64,000 nt of DNA from Auanema rhodensis (lineage: Eukaryota > Nematoda > Chromadorea > Rhabditida > Rhabditidae). How positions within the stretch are numbered: the first letter of the stretch is position 1; each line of letters begins with the position of its first letter. The stretch is from contig OZ059895.1 in assembly GCA_964057225.1 (NCBI GenBank), positions 6,882,001 through 6,946,000 on the forward strand. The letters run 5' to 3'. A program made the translations under genes and the position numbers. This document shows, piece after piece, positions 39,001 to 51,659 of this stretch. The notes below the pieces were generated by a model. The model saw only the letters and a list, made by a program, of their open reading frames with translations, was not told the origin of the DNA and did not search any database.

Positions 39001-40824
39001 AAATTTTGGAAAGCTCACTATATGTGAGCAACATTGATATTTCATCTCTCTGAAGATTCGGAAGCTTGTCTATCTCTTTACCGGAAACTTTTATTGTTCA
39101 GACAATCTCAGTCTAGAGTTTTGAATGTTCTTCTGAACAGGAATACGGTGCACGTGCCATTTGCCTTGGGGTATTCAACTTCATTTTTGGTTTAATTACC
39201 CAAGTTTGAGGTACTTTGATGATTCAACAAGGGTTACACCTGATGTTGAACTAAATTTTGGAAAGCTCACTATATGTGAGCAACATTGATATTTCATCTC
39301 TCTGAAGATTCGGAAGCTTGTCTATCTCTTTACCGGAAACTTTTATTGTTCAGACAATCTCAGTCTAGAGTTTTGAAGGTTCTTCTGAACAGGAATACGG
39401 TGCACGTGTCATTTGCCTTGGGGTATTCAACTTCATTTTTGGTTTAATTACCCAAGTTTGAGGTACTTTGATGATTCAACAAGGGTTACACCTGATGTTG
39501 AACTAATTTTTGGAAAGCTCACTATATGTGAGCAACATTGATATTTCATCTCTCTGAAGATTCGGAAGCTTGTCTATCTCTTTACCGGAAACTTTTATTG
39601 TTCAGACAATCTCAGTCTAGAGTTTTGAATGTTCTTCTGAACAGGAATACGGTGCACGTGCCATTTGCCTTGGGGTATTCAACTTCATTTTTGGTTTAAT
39701 TACCCAAGTTTGAGGTACTTTGATGATTCAACAAGGGTTACACCTGATGTTGAACTAAATTTTGGAAAGCTCACTATATGTGAGCAACATTGATATTTCA
39801 TCTCTCTGAAGATTCGGAAGCTTGTCTATCTCTTGACCGGAAATGGTTATTGTTCAGACAATCTCAGTCTAGAGTTTTGAATGTTCTTCTGAACAGGAAT
39901 ACGGTGCACGTGCCATTTGCCTTGGGGTATTCAACTTCATTTTTGGTTTAATTACCCAAGTTTGAGGTACTTTGATGATTCAACAAGGGTTACACCTGAT
40001 GTTGAACTAAATTTTGGAAAGCTCACTATATGTGAGCAACATTGATATTTCATCTCTCTGAACATTCGGAAGCTTGTCTATCTCTTTACCGGAAACTTTT
40101 ATTGTTCAGACAATCTCAGTCTAGAGTTTTGAATGTTCTTCTGAACAGGAATACGGTGCACGTGCCATTTGCCTTGGGGTATTCAACTTCATTTTTGGTT
40201 TAATTACCCAAGTTTGAGGTACTTTGATGATTCAACAAGGGTTACACCTGATGTTGAACTAAATTTTGGAAAGCTCACTATATGTGAGCAACATTGATAT
40301 TTCATCTCTCTGAAGATTCGGAAGCTTGTCTATCTCTTTACCGGAAACTTTTATTGTTCAGACAATCTCAGTCTAGAGTTTTGAATGTTCTTCTGAACAG
40401 GAATACGGTGCACGTGCCATTTGCCTTGGGGTATTCAACTTCATTTTTGGTTTAATTACCCAAGTTTGAGGTACTTTGATGATTCAACAAGGGTTACACC
40501 TGATGTTGAACTAAATTTTGGAAAGCTCACTATATGTGAGCAACATTGATATTTCATCTCTCTGAAGATTCGGAAGCTTGTCTATCTCTTTACCGGAAAC
40601 TTTTATTGTTCAGACAATCTCAGTCTAGAGTTTTGAATGTTCTTCTGAACAGGAATACGGTGCACGTGCCATTTGCCTTGGGGTATTCAACTTCATTTTT
40701 GGTTTAATTACCCAAGTTTGAGGTACTTTGATGATTCAACAAGGGTTACACCTGATGTTGAACTAAATTTTGGAAAGCTCACTATATGTGAGCAACATTG
40801 ATATTTCATCTCTCTGAAGATTCG
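36037..40824 (+). repeat. Monomers 144-162, mixed block
   Basis: The block begins with the AATGT/TTTTGAAAAGC plus CAGTTTGGAG/TCATCTTCATCTTT pair (144-145). TTGTTCGGAC appears in monomers 148, 151 and 152, linked to a GATTTGGAAGC boundary. Monomers 156-162 are mostly TTTACC + AACTT and very uniform. Private changes include CAACATGGG (145), TTACACAAG (149), GTATGCAAC (152) and ACTAATTTTTGG (157). GAAGGTTC, a marker of the next module, first appears in monomer 157. Confidence 0.75.
38053..38808 (+). repeat. Three monomers with a second HindIII site
   Basis: Monomers 152, 153 and 154 have GGAAAGCTTAC instead of GGAAAGCTCAC, giving an extra AAGCTT at monomer position 203-208. The change also breaks one position of the GCTCAC/GTGAGC dyad. 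Three adjacent carriers and none elsewhere show spread of a single mutation through local duplication. Monomer 153 ends with the CCATCTTTCTGAAGATTCTG variant common near 54-59 kb. Confidence 0.85.
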
Positions 40825-41301
40825 GAAGCTTGTCTATCTCTTTACCGGAAACTTTTATTGTTCAGACAATCTCAGTCTAGAGTTTTGAAGGTTCTTCTGA
40901 ACAGGAATACGGTGCACGTGCCATTTGCCTTGGGGTATTCAACTTCATTTTTGGTTTAATTACCCAAGTTTGAGGTACTTTGATGATTCAACAAGGGTTA
41001 CACCTGATGTTGAACTAAATTTTGGAAAGCTCACTATATGTGAGCAACATTGATATTTCATCTCTCTGAAGATTTGGAAGCTTGTCTATCTCTTGACCGG
41101 AAACTTTTATTGTTCGGACAATCTCAGTCTAGAGTTTTGAATGTTCTTCTGAACAGGAATACGGTGCACGTGCCATTTGCCTTGGGGTATTCAACTTCAT
41201 TTTTGGTTTAATTACCCAAGTTTGAGGTACTTTGATGATTCAACAAGGGTTACACCTGATGTTGAACTAAATTTTGGAAAGCTCACTATATGTGAGCAAC
41301 A

Positions 41302-41556
41302 TTGATATTTCATCTCTCTGAAGATTCGGAAGCTTGTCTATCTCTTTACCGGAAACTTTTATTGTTCAGACAATCTCAGTCTAGAGTTTTGAAGGTTCTT
41401 CTGAACAGGAATACGGTGCACGTGTCATTTGCCTTGGGGTATTCAACTTCATTTTGGTTTAATTACCCAAGTTTGAGGTACTTTGATGATTCAACAAGGG
41501 TTACACCTGATGTTGAACTAAATTTTGGAAAGCTCACTATATGTGAGCAACATTGA
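41302..41556 (+). other. 84-codon open frame created by the 1-bp deletion (not a gene)
   Basis: This frame starts at TTG, not ATG, three codons after a TGA, and spans almost exactly one monomer. The upstream half is the frame that in other monomers ends at TAA in GGTTTAATTACC. The missing T at 41452-41455 moves reading into a second frame that stays open to the TGA in CAACATTGA. There is no Kozak context, signal sequence or domain I recognise. The same frame is broken in every other monomer except for partial extensions, and marker substitutions in it mostly change the amino acid (for example Asp/Tyr at site 19 and Leu/Trp/Cys at 28-30). I treat it as a chance product. Confidence 0.85.
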
Positions 41557-41579
41557 TATTTCATCTCTCTGAAGATTCG
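41329..41579 (+). repeat. 251-bp monomer (165) with 1-bp deletion
   Basis: The T run after TTCAACTTCA has four Ts (41452-41455) instead of five. This is the only odd-length monomer in the first 59.7 kb. The loss shifts the phase of everything downstream by one base and creates the longest open frame in the window. Confidence 0.92.
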
Positions 41580-42587
41580 GAAGCTTGTCTATCTCTTGAC
41601 CGGAAACTTTTATTGTTCAGACAATCTCAGTCTAGAGTTTTGAATGTTCTTCTGAACAGGAATACGGTGCACGTGCCATTTGCCTTGGGGTATTCAACTT
41701 CATTTTTGGTTTAATTACCCAAGTTTGAGGTACTTTGATGATTCAACAAGGGTTACACCTGATGTTGAACTAAATTTTGGAAAGCTCACTATATGTGAAC
41801 AACATTGATATTTCATCTCTCTGAAGATTCGGAAGCTTGTCTATCTCTTGACCGGAAATGGTTATTGTTCAGACAATCTCAGTCTAGAGTTTTGAATGTT
41901 CTTCTTCACAGGAATACGGTGCACGTGCCATTTGCCTTGGGGTATTCAACTTCATTTTTGGTTTAATTACCCAAGTTTGAGGTACTTTGATGATTCAACA
42001 AGGGTTACACCTGATGTTGAACTAAATTTTGGAAAGCTCACTATATGTGAGCAACATTGATATTTCATCTCTCTGAAGATTCGGAAGCTTGTCTATCTCT
42101 TGACCGGAAATGGTTATTGTTCAGACAATCTCAGTCTAGAGTTTTGAATGTTCTTCTTCACAGGAATACGGTGCACGTGCCATTTGCCTTGGGGTATTCA
42201 ACTTCATTTTTGGTTTAATTACCCAAGTTTGAGGTACTTTGATGATTCAACAAGGGTTACACCTGATGTTGAACTAAATTTTGAAAAGCTCACTATATGT
42301 GAGCAACATTGATATTTCATCTCTCTGAAGATTCGGAAGCTTGTCTATCTCTTGACCGGAAATGTTTATTGTTCAGAAAATCTCAGTTTGGAGTTTTGAA
42401 TGTTCTTCTGAACAGGAATACGGTGCACGTGCCATTTGCCTTGGGGTATTCAACTTCATTTTTGGTTTAATTACCCAAGTTTGAGGTACTTTGATGATTC
42501 AACAAGGGTTACACCTGATGTTGAACTAAATTTTGGAAAGCTCACTATATGTGAGCAACATTGATATTTCATCTCTCTGAAGATTCG

Positions 42588-44855
42588 GAAGCTTGTCTAT
42601 CTCTTTACCGGAAACTTTTATTGTTCAGACAATCTCAGTCTAGAGTTTTGAAGGTTCTTCTGAACAGGAATACGGTGCACGTGCCATTTGCCTTGGGGTA
42701 TTCAACTTCATTTTTGGTTTAATTACCCAAGTTTGAGGTACTTTGATGATTCAACAAGGGTTACACCTGATGTTGAACTAAATTTTGGAAAGCTCACTAT
42801 ATGTGAGCAACATTGATATTTCATCTCTCTGAAGATTTGGAAGCTTGTCTATCTCTTGACCGGAAACTTTTATTGTTCGGACAATCTCAGTCTAGAGTTT
42901 TGAATGTTCTTCTGAACAGGAATACGGTGCACGTGCCATTTGCCTTGGGGTATTCAACTTCATTTTTGGTTTAATTACCCAAGTTTGAGGTACTTTGATG
43001 ATTCAACAAGGGTTACACCTGATGTTGAACTAAATTTTGGAAAGCTCACTATATGTGAGCAACATTGATATTTCATCTCTCTGAAGATTCGGAAGCTTGT
43101 CTATCTCTTTACCGGAAACTTTTATTGTTCAGACAATCTCAGTCTAGAGTTTTGAAGGTTCTTCTGAACAGGAATACGGTGCACGTGTCATTTGCCTAGG
43201 GGTATTCAACTTCATTTTTGGTTTAATTACCCAAGTTTGAGGTACTTTGATGATTCAACAAGGGTTACACCTGATGTTGAACTAAATTTTGGAAAGCTCA
43301 CTATATGTGAGCAACATTGATATTTCATCTCTCTGAAGATTCGGAAGCTTGTCTATCTCTTGACCGGAAACTTTTATTGTTCAGACAATCTCAGTCTAGA
43401 GTTTTGAATGTTCTTCTGAACAGGAATACGGTGCACGTGCCATTTGCCTTGGGGTATTCAACTTCATTTTTGGTTTAATTACCCAAGTTTGAGGTACTTT
43501 GATGATTCAACAAGGGTTACACCTGATGTTGAACTAAATTTTGGAAAGCTCACTATATGTGAGCAACATTGATATTTCATCTCTCTGAAGATTCGGAAGC
43601 TTGTCTATCTCTTTACCGGAAACTTTTATTGTTCAGACAATCTCAGTCTAGAGTTTTGAATGTTCTTCTGAACAGGAATACGGTGCACGTGCCATTTGCC
43701 TTGGGGTATTCAACTTCATTTTTGGTTTAATTACCCAAGTTTGAGGTACTTGGATGATTCAACAAGGGTTACACCTGATGTTGAACTAAATTTTGGAAAG
43801 CTCACTATATGTGAGCAACATTGATATTTCATCTCTCTGAAGATTCGGAAGCTTGTCTATCTCTTGACCGGAAATGGTTATTGTTCAGACAATCTCAGTC
43901 TAGAGTTTTGAATGTTCTTCTTCACAGGAATACGGTGCACGTGCCATTTGCCTTGGGGTATTCAACTTCATTTTTGGTTTAATTACCCAAGTTTGAGGTA
44001 CTTTGATGATTCAACAAGGGTTACACCTGATGTTGAACTAAATTTTGAAAAGCTCACTATATGTGAGCAACATTGATATTTCATCTCTCTGAAGATTCGG
44101 AAGCTTGTCTATCTCTTGACCGGAAATGGTTATTGTTCAGACAATCTCAGTCTAGAGTTTTGAATGTTCTTCTTCACAGGAATACGGTGCACGTGCCATT
44201 TGCCTTGGGGTATTCAACTTCATTTTTGGTTTAATTACCCAAGTTTGAGGTACTTTGATGATTCAACAAGGGTTACACCTGATGTTGAACTAAATTTTGG
44301 AAAGCTCACTATATGTGAGCAACATTGATATTTCATCTCTCTGAAGATTCGGAAGCTTGTCTATCTCTTGACCGGAAATGGTTATTGTTCAGACAATCTC
44401 AGTCTAGAGTTTTGAATGTTCTTCTTCACAGGAATACGGTGCACGTGCCATTTGCCTTGGGGTATTCAACTTCATTTTTGGTTTAATTACCCAAGTTTGA
44501 GGTACTTTGATGATTCAACAAGGGTTACACCTGATGTTGAACTAAATTTTGAAAAGCTCACTATATGTGAGCAACATTGATATTTCATCTCTCTGAAGAT
44601 TCGGAAGCTTGTCTATCTCTTGACCGGAAATGTTTATTGTTCAGAAAATCTCAGTTTGGAGTTTTGAATGTTCTTCTGAACAGGAATACGGTGCACGTGC
44701 CATTTGCCTTGGGGTATTCAACTTCATTTTTGGTTTAATTACCCAAGTTTGAGGTACTTTGATGATTCAACAAGGGTTACACCTGATGTTGAACTAAATT
44801 TTGAAAAGCTCACTATATGTGAGCAACATTGATATTTCATCTCTCTGAAGATTCG
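42588..44855 (+). repeat. 7-monomer module, second copy with two extra monomers
   Basis: Monomers 170-173 match 163-166 (GAAGGTTC; TTGTTCGGAC; GAAGGTTC with GTGTCATTTGCC; plain TTGACC). Monomers 174-175 have no counterpart. Monomers 176-178 match 167-169, ending with CAGAAAATCTCAGTTTGG. Private changes are GCCTAGGGG in monomer 172 and TACTTGGATG in monomer 174. The 1-bp deletion of monomer 165 is absent from its partner 172, so that deletion came after the duplication or was repaired here. Confidence 0.77.
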
Positions 44856-47627
44856 GAAGCTTGTCTATCTCTTGACCGGAAATGGTTATTGTTCAGACAA
44901 TCTCAGTCTAGAGTTTTGAATGTTCTTCTTCACAGGAATACGGTGCACGTGCCATTTGCCTTGGGGTATTCAACTTCATTTTTGGTTTAATTACCCAAGT
45001 TTGAGGTACTTTGATGATTCAACAAGGGTTACACCTGATGTTGAACTAAATTTTGAAAAGCTCACTATATGTCAGCAACATTGATATTTCATCTCTCTGA
45101 AGATTCGGAAGCTTGTCTATCTCTTTACCGGAAACTTTTATTGTTCAGACAATCTCAGTCTAGAGTTTTGAATGTTCTTCTGAACAGGAATACGGTGCAC
45201 GTGCCATTTGCCTTGGGGTATTCAACTTCATTTTTGGTTTAATTACCCAAGTTTGAGGTACTTTGATGATTCAACAAGGGTTACACCTGATGTTGAACTA
45301 AATTTTGAAAAGCTCACTATATGTCAGCAACATTGATATTTCATCTCTCTGAAGATTCGGAAGCTTGTCTATCTCTTGACCGGAAATGGTTATTGTTCAG
45401 ACAATCTCAGTCTAGAGTTTTGAATGTTCTTCTTCACAGGAATACGGTGCACGTGCCATTTGCCTTGGGGTATTCAACTTCATTTTTGGTTTAATTACCC
45501 AAGTTTGAGGTACTTTGATGATTCAACAAGGGTTACACCTGATGTTGAACTAAATTTTGAAAAGCTCACTATATGTGAGCAACATTGATATTTCATCTCT
45601 CTGAAGATTCGGAAGCTTGTCTATCTCTTGACCGGAAATGGTTATTGTTCAGACAATCTCAGTCTAGAGTTTTGAATGTTCTTCTTCACAGGAATACGGT
45701 GCACGTGCCATTTGCCTTGGGGTATTCAACTTCATTTTTGGTTTAATTACCCAAGTTTGAGGTACTTTGATGATTCAACAAGGGTTACACCTGATGTTGA
45801 ACTAAATTTTGAAAAGCTCACTATATGTCAGCAACATTGATATTTCATCTCTCTGAAGATTCGGAAGCTTGTCTATCTCTTTACCGGAAACTTTTATTGT
45901 TCAGACAATCTCAGTCTAGAGTTTTGAATGTTCTTCTGAACAGGAATACGGTGCACGTGCCATTTGCCTTGGGGTATTCAACTTCATTTTTGGTTTAATT
46001 ACCCAAGTTTGAGGTACTTTGATGATTCAACAAGGGTTACACCTGATGTTGAACTAAATTTTGAAAAGCTCACTATATGTGAGCAACATTGATATTTCAT
46101 CTCTCTGAAGATTCGGAAGCTTGTCTATCTCTTGACCGGAAATGGTTATTGTTCAGACAATCTCAGTCTAGAGTTTTGAATGTTCTTCTTCACAGGAATA
46201 CGGTGCACGTGCCATTTGCCTTGGGGTATTCAACTTCATTTTTGGTTTAATTACCCAAGTTTGAGGTACTTTGATGATTCAACAAGGGTTACACCTGATG
46301 TTGAACTAAATTTTGAAAAGCTCACTATATGTGAGCAACATTGATATTTCATCTCTCTGAAGATTCGGAAGCTTGTCTATCTCTTGACCGGAAATGGTTA
46401 TTGTTCAGACAATCTCAGTCTAGAGTTTTGAATGTTCTTCTTCACAGGAATACGGTGCACGTGCCATTTGCCTTGGGGTATTCAACTTCATTTTTGGTTT
46501 AATTACCCAAGTTTGAGGTACTTTGATGATTCAACAAGGGTTACACCTGATGTTGAACTAAATTTTGAAAAGCTCACTATATGTCAGCAACATTGATATT
46601 TCATCTCTCTGAAGATTCGGAAGCTTGTCTATCTCTTGACCGGAAATGGTTATTGTTCAGACAATCTCAGTCTAGAGTTTTGAATGTTCTTCTTCACAGG
46701 AATACGGTGCACGTGCCATTTGCCTTGGGGTATTCAACTTCATTTTTGGTTTAATTACCCAAGTTTGAGGTACTTTGATGATTCAACAAGGGTTACACCT
46801 GATGTTGAACTAAATTTTGAAAAGCTCACTATATGTCAGCAACATTGATATTTCATCTCTCTGAAGATTCGGAAGCTTGTCTATCTCTTGACCGGAAATG
46901 GTTATTGTTCAGACAATCTCAGTCTAGAGTTTTGAATGTTCTTCTTCACAGGAATACGGTGCACGTGCCATTTGCCTTGGGGTATTCAACTTCATTTTTG
47001 GTTTAATTACCCAAGTTTGAGGTACTTTGATGATTCAACAAGGGTTACACCTGATGTTGAACTAAATTTTGAAAAGCTCACTATATGTGAGCAACATTGA
47101 TATTTCATCTCTCTGAAGATTCGGAAGCTTGTCTATCTCTTGACCGGAAATGGTTATTGTTCAGACAATCTCAGTCTAGAGTTTTGAATGTTCTTCTTCA
47201 CAGGAATACGGTGCACGTGCCATTTGCCTTGGGGTATTCAACTTCATTTTTGGTTTAATTACCCAAGTTTGAGGTACTTTGATGATTCAACAAGGGTTAC
47301 ACCTGATGTTGAACTAAATTTTGAAAAGCTCACTATATGTCAGCAACATTGATATTTCATCTCTCTGAAGATTCGGAAGCTTGTCTATCTCTTTACCGGA
47401 AACTTTTATTGTTCAGACAATCTCAGTCTAGAGTTTTGAATGTTCTTCTGAACAGGAATACGGTGCACGTGCCATTTGCCTTGGGGTATTCAACTTCATT
47501 TTTGGTTTAATTACCCAAGTTTGAGGTACTTTGATGATTCAACAAGGGTTACACCTGATGTTGAACTAAATTTTGAAAAGCTCACTATATGTGAGCAACA
47601 TTGATATTTCATCTCTCTGAAGATTCG
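44856..47627 (+). repeat. Trimer-type block with TTCACA and GTCAGC variants
   Basis: Monomers 179-189 mix AATGG monomers carrying CTTCTTCACAGG (instead of CTTCTGAACAGG) with TTTACC + AACTT monomers, all with TTTTGAAAAGC. GTCAGC replaces GTGAGC in monomers 179, 180, 182, 185, 186 and 188. A repeating order of AATGG/GTGAGC, AATGG/GTCAGC, AACTT/TTTACC fits 181-183 and 187-189, a 756-bp trimer; 184-186 has an AATGG/GTCAGC monomer in the third place. Both variant motifs break dyad symmetries in the monomer. Confidence 0.8.
45069..45242 (+). other. 57-codon ATG open frame in a GTCAGC monomer (probably not a gene)
   Basis: In the consensus the frame reads ATG TGA just before the dyad's right arm. 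The GTGAGC-to-GTCAGC change turns TGA into TCA, so ATG-TCA-GCA-ACA opens and reads 57 codons to TAA in GGTTTAATT. The peptide starts MSATLIFHLS. The same arrangement occurs after each GTCAGC monomer (seven in the window: 179, 180, 182, 185, 186, 188, 209), with minor amino-acid differences. I recognise no domain, signal peptide or membrane segment. It is the only ATG-started frame of note in the array, but its size and repeat context favour chance. Confidence 0.75.
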
Positions 47628-50147
47628 GAAGCTTGTCTATCTCTTGACCGGAAATGTTTATTGTTCAGATAATCTCAGTCTAGAGTTTTGAATGTTCTTC
47701 TGAACAGGAATACGGTGCACGTGCCATTTGCCTTGGGGTATTCAACTTCATTTTTGGTTTAATTACCCAAGTTTGAGGTACTTTGATGATTCAACAACGG
47801 TTACACCTGATGTTGAACTAAATTTTGGAAAGCTCACTATATGTGAGCAACATTGATATTTCATCTCTCTGAAGATTCGGAAGCTTGTCTATCTCTTTAC
47901 CGGAAATGTTTATTGTTCAGACAATCTCAGTCTAGAGTTTTGAATGTTCTTCTGAACAGGAATACAGTGCACGTGCCATTTGCCTTGGGGTATTCAACTT
48001 CATTTTTGGTTTAATTACCCAAGTTTGAGGTACTTTGATGATTCAACAACGGTTACACCTGATGTTGAACTAAATTTTGGAAAGCTCACTATATGTGAGC
48101 AACATTGATATTTCATCTCTCTGAAGATTCGGAAGCTTGTCTATCTCTTGACCGGAAATGTTTATTGTTCAGACAATCTCAGTCTAGAGTTTTGAATGTT
48201 CTTCTGAACAGGAATACAGTGCACGTGCCATTTGCCTTGGGGTATTCAACTTCATTTTTGGTTTAATTACCCAAGTTTGAGGTACTTTGATGATTCAACA
48301 ACGGTTACACCTGATGTTGAACTAAATTTTGGAAAGCTCACTATATGTGAGCAACATTGATATTTCATCTCTCTGAAGATTCGGAAGCTTGTCTATCTCT
48401 TTACCGGAAATGTTTATTGTTCAGACAATCTCAGTCTAGAGTTTTGAATGTTCTTCTGAACAGGAATACGGTGCACGTGCCATTTGCCTTGGGGTATTCA
48501 ACTTCATTTTTGGTTTAATTACCCAAGTTTGAGGTACTTTGATGATTCAACAAAGGTTACACCTGATGTTGAACTAAATTTTGGAAAGCTCACTATATGT
48601 GAGCAACATTGATATTTCATCTCTCTGAAGATTCGGAAGCTTGTCTATCTCTTGACCGGAAATGGTTATTGTTCAGACAATCTCAGTCTAGAGTTTTGAA
48701 TGTTCTTCTGAACAGGAATACGGTGCACATGCCATTTGCCTTGGGGTATTCATCTTCATCTTTGGTTTAATTACCCAAGTTTGAGGTACTTTGATAATTC
48801 AACAACGGTTACACCTGATGTTGAACTAAATTTTGGAAAGCTCACTATATGTGAGCAACATTGATATTTCATCTCTCTGAAGATTCGGAAGCTTGTCTAT
48901 CTCTTGACCGAAAACTTTTATTGTTCAGACAATCTCAGTCTAGAGTTTTGAATGTTCTTCTGAACAGGAATACGGTGCACGTGCCATTTGCCTTGGGGTA
49001 TTCAACTTAATTTTTGGTTTAATTACCCAAGTTTGAGGTACTTTGATGATTCAACAAGGGTTACACCTGATGTTGAACTAAATTTTGGAAAGCTCACTAT
49101 ATGTGAGCAACATTGATATTTCATCTCTCTGAAGATTCGGAAGCTTGTCTATCTCTTGACCGAAAACTTTTATTGTTCAGACAATCTCAGTCTAGAGTTT
49201 TGAATGTTCTTCTGAACAGGAATACGGTGCACGTGCCATTTGCCTTGGGGTATTCAACTTCATTTTTGGTTTAATTACCCAAGTTTGAGGTACTTTGATG
49301 ATTCAACAAGGGTTACACCTGATGTTGAACTAAATTTTGGAAAGCTCACTATATGTGAGCAACATTGATATTCCATCTCTCTGAAGATTCGGAAGCTTGT
49401 CTATCTCTTGATCGGAAATGTTTATTGTTCAGACAATCTCAGTCTAGAGTTTTGAATGTTCTTCTGAACAGGAATACGGTGCACGTGCCATTTGCCTTGG
49501 GGTATTCAACTTAATTTTTGGTTTAATTACCCAAGTTTGAGGTACTTTGATGATTCAACAAGGGTTACACCTGATGTTGAACTAAATTTTGGAAAGCTCA
49601 CTATATGTGAGCAACATTGATATTCCATCTCTCTGAAGATTCGGAAGCTTGTCTATCTCTTTACCGGAAATGTTTATTGTTCAGACAATCTCAGTCTAGA
49701 GTTTTGAATGTTCTTCTGAACAGGAATACAGTGCACGTGCCATTTGCCTTGGGGTATTCAACTTCATTTTTGGTTTAATTACCCAAGTTTGAGGTACTTT
49801 GATGATTCAACAACGGTTACACCTGATGTTGAACTAAATTTTGGAAAGCTCACTATATGTGAGCAACATTGATATTTCATCTCTCTGAAGATTCGGAAGC
49901 TTGTCTATCTCTTGACCGGAAATGTTTATTGTTCAGACAATCTCAGTCTAGAGTTTTGAATGTTCTTCTGAACAGGAATACGGTGCACGTGCCATTTGCC
50001 TTGGGGTATTCAACTTAATTTTTGGTTTAATTACCCAAGTTTGAGGTACTTTGATGATTCAACAACGGTTACACCTGATGTTGAACTAAATTTTGGAAAG
50101 CTCACTATATGTGAGCAACATTGATATTTCATCTCTCTGAAGATTTG
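47628..50147 (+). repeat. Monomers 190-199, ACAGTG-marked 7-monomer spacing
   Basis: TTTACC + AATGT + GAATACAGTG monomers occur at 191 (47880) and 198 (49644), 1764 bp apart, which is seven monomers. Between them are AAGGTTAC (193), GTGCACATGCC with TCATCTTCATCTTT and GATAATTC (194), GACCGAAAAC (195-196) and TTGATCGG (197). ACTTAATTTTTGG first appears at 195. The same marker set recurs at 53-59 kb. Monomer 190 has a private CAGATAATC. Confidence 0.75.
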
Positions 50148-51659
50148 GAAGCTTGTCTATCTCTTGACCGGAAACTTTTATTGTTCGGACAATCTCAGTC
50201 TAGAGTTTTGAATGTTCTTCTGAACAGGAATACGGTGCACGTGCCATTTGCCTTGGGGTATTCAACTTCATTTTTGGTTTAATTACCCAAGTTTGAGGTA
50301 CTTTGATGATTCAACAAGGGTTACACCTGATGTTGAACTAAATTTTGGAAAGCTCACTATATGTGAGCAACATTGATATTTCATCTCTCTGAAGATTCGG
50401 AAGCTTGTCTATCTCTTTACCGGAAACTTTTATTGTTCAGACAATCTCAGTCTAGAGTTTTGAAGGTTCTTCTGAACAGGAATACGGTGCACGTGCCATT
50501 TGCCTTGGGGTATTCAACTTCATTTTTGGTTTAATTACCCAAGTTTGAGGTACTTTGATGATTCAACAAGGGTTACACCTGATGTTGAACTAAATTTTGG
50601 AAAGCTCACTATATGTGAGCAACATTGATATTTCATCTCTCTGAAGATTCGGAAGCTTGTCTATCTCTTGACCGGAAACTTTTATTGTTCAGACAATCTC
50701 AGTCTAGAGTTTTGAATGTTCTTCTGAACAGGAATACGGTGCACGTGCCATTTGCCTTGGAGTATTCAACTTCATTTTTGGTTTAATTACCCAAGTTTGA
50801 GGTACTTTGATGATTCAACAAGGGTTACACCTGATGTTGAACTAAATTTTGGAAAGCTCACTATATGTGAGCAACATTGATATTTCATCTCTCTGAAGAT
50901 TCGGAAGCTTGTCTATCTCTTTACCGGAAACTTTTATTGTTCAGACAATCTCAGTCTAGAGTTTTGAAGGTTCTTCTGAACAGGAATACGGTGCACGTGC
51001 CATTTGCCTTGGGGTATTCAACTTCATTTTTGGTTTAATTACCCAAGTTTGAGGTACTTTGATGATTCAACAAGGGTTACACCTGATGTTGAACTAAATT
51101 TTGGAAAGCTCACTATATGTGAGCAACATTGATATTTCATCTCTCTGAAGATTCGGAAGCTTGTCTATCTCTTGACCGGAAACTTTTATTGTTCAGACAA
51201 TCTCAGTCTAGAGTTTTGAATGTTCTTCTGAACAGGAATACGGTGCACGTGCCATTTGCCTTGGGGTATTCAACTTCATTTTTGGTTTAATTACCCAAGT
51301 TTGAGGTACTTTGATGATTCAACAAGGGTTACACCTGATGTTGAACTAAATTTTGGAAAGCTCACTATATGTGAGCAACATTGATATTTCATCTCTCTGA
51401 AGATTCGGAAGCTTGTCTATCTCTTTACCGGAAACTTTTATTGTTCAGACAATCTCAGTCTAGAGTTTTGAAGGTTCTTCTGAACAGGAATACGGTGCAC
51501 GTGTCATTTGCCTTGGGGTATTCAACTTCATTTTTGGTTTAATTACCCAAGTTTGAGGTACTTTGATGATTCAACAAGGGTTACACCTGATGTTGAACTA
51601 AATTTTGAAAAGCTCACTATATGTGAGCAACATTGATATTTCATCTCTCTGAAGATTCG
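50148..51659 (+). repeat. Monomers 200-205, GAAGGTTC module, third copy
   Basis: Monomer 200 has GATTTGG and TTGTTCGGAC. Monomers 201, 203 and 205 have GAAGGTTC, alternating with plain TTGACC monomers 202 and 204; 205 also has GTGTCATTTGCC. The order corresponds to 163-166 and 170-173, with an added GAAGGTTC/TTGACC pair. It leads into the copy of the 44-kb module that starts at 51660. Confidence 0.75.

Larger units (their letters stand above)
40825..42587 (+). repeat. 7-monomer module, first copy
   Basis: Monomers 163-169 in order carry: GAAGGTTC; GATTTGG with TTGTTCGGAC; GAAGGTTC with GTGTCATTTGCC; a plain TTGACC monomer; AATGG with CTTCTTCACAGG; the same with TTTTGAAAAGC; and AATGT with CAGAAAATCTCAGTTTGG. 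The series returns in monomers 170-178 with two extra monomers inserted (174-175), and partly again in 200-208. One monomer, 165, has lost a base. Confidence 0.8.

Noticed and set aside
41302-41556. Protein-coding gene of 84 codons
   Set aside because: It starts at TTG, depends on one missing T in a single monomer, has no recognisable domain, and the frame evolves without sign of coding constraint.
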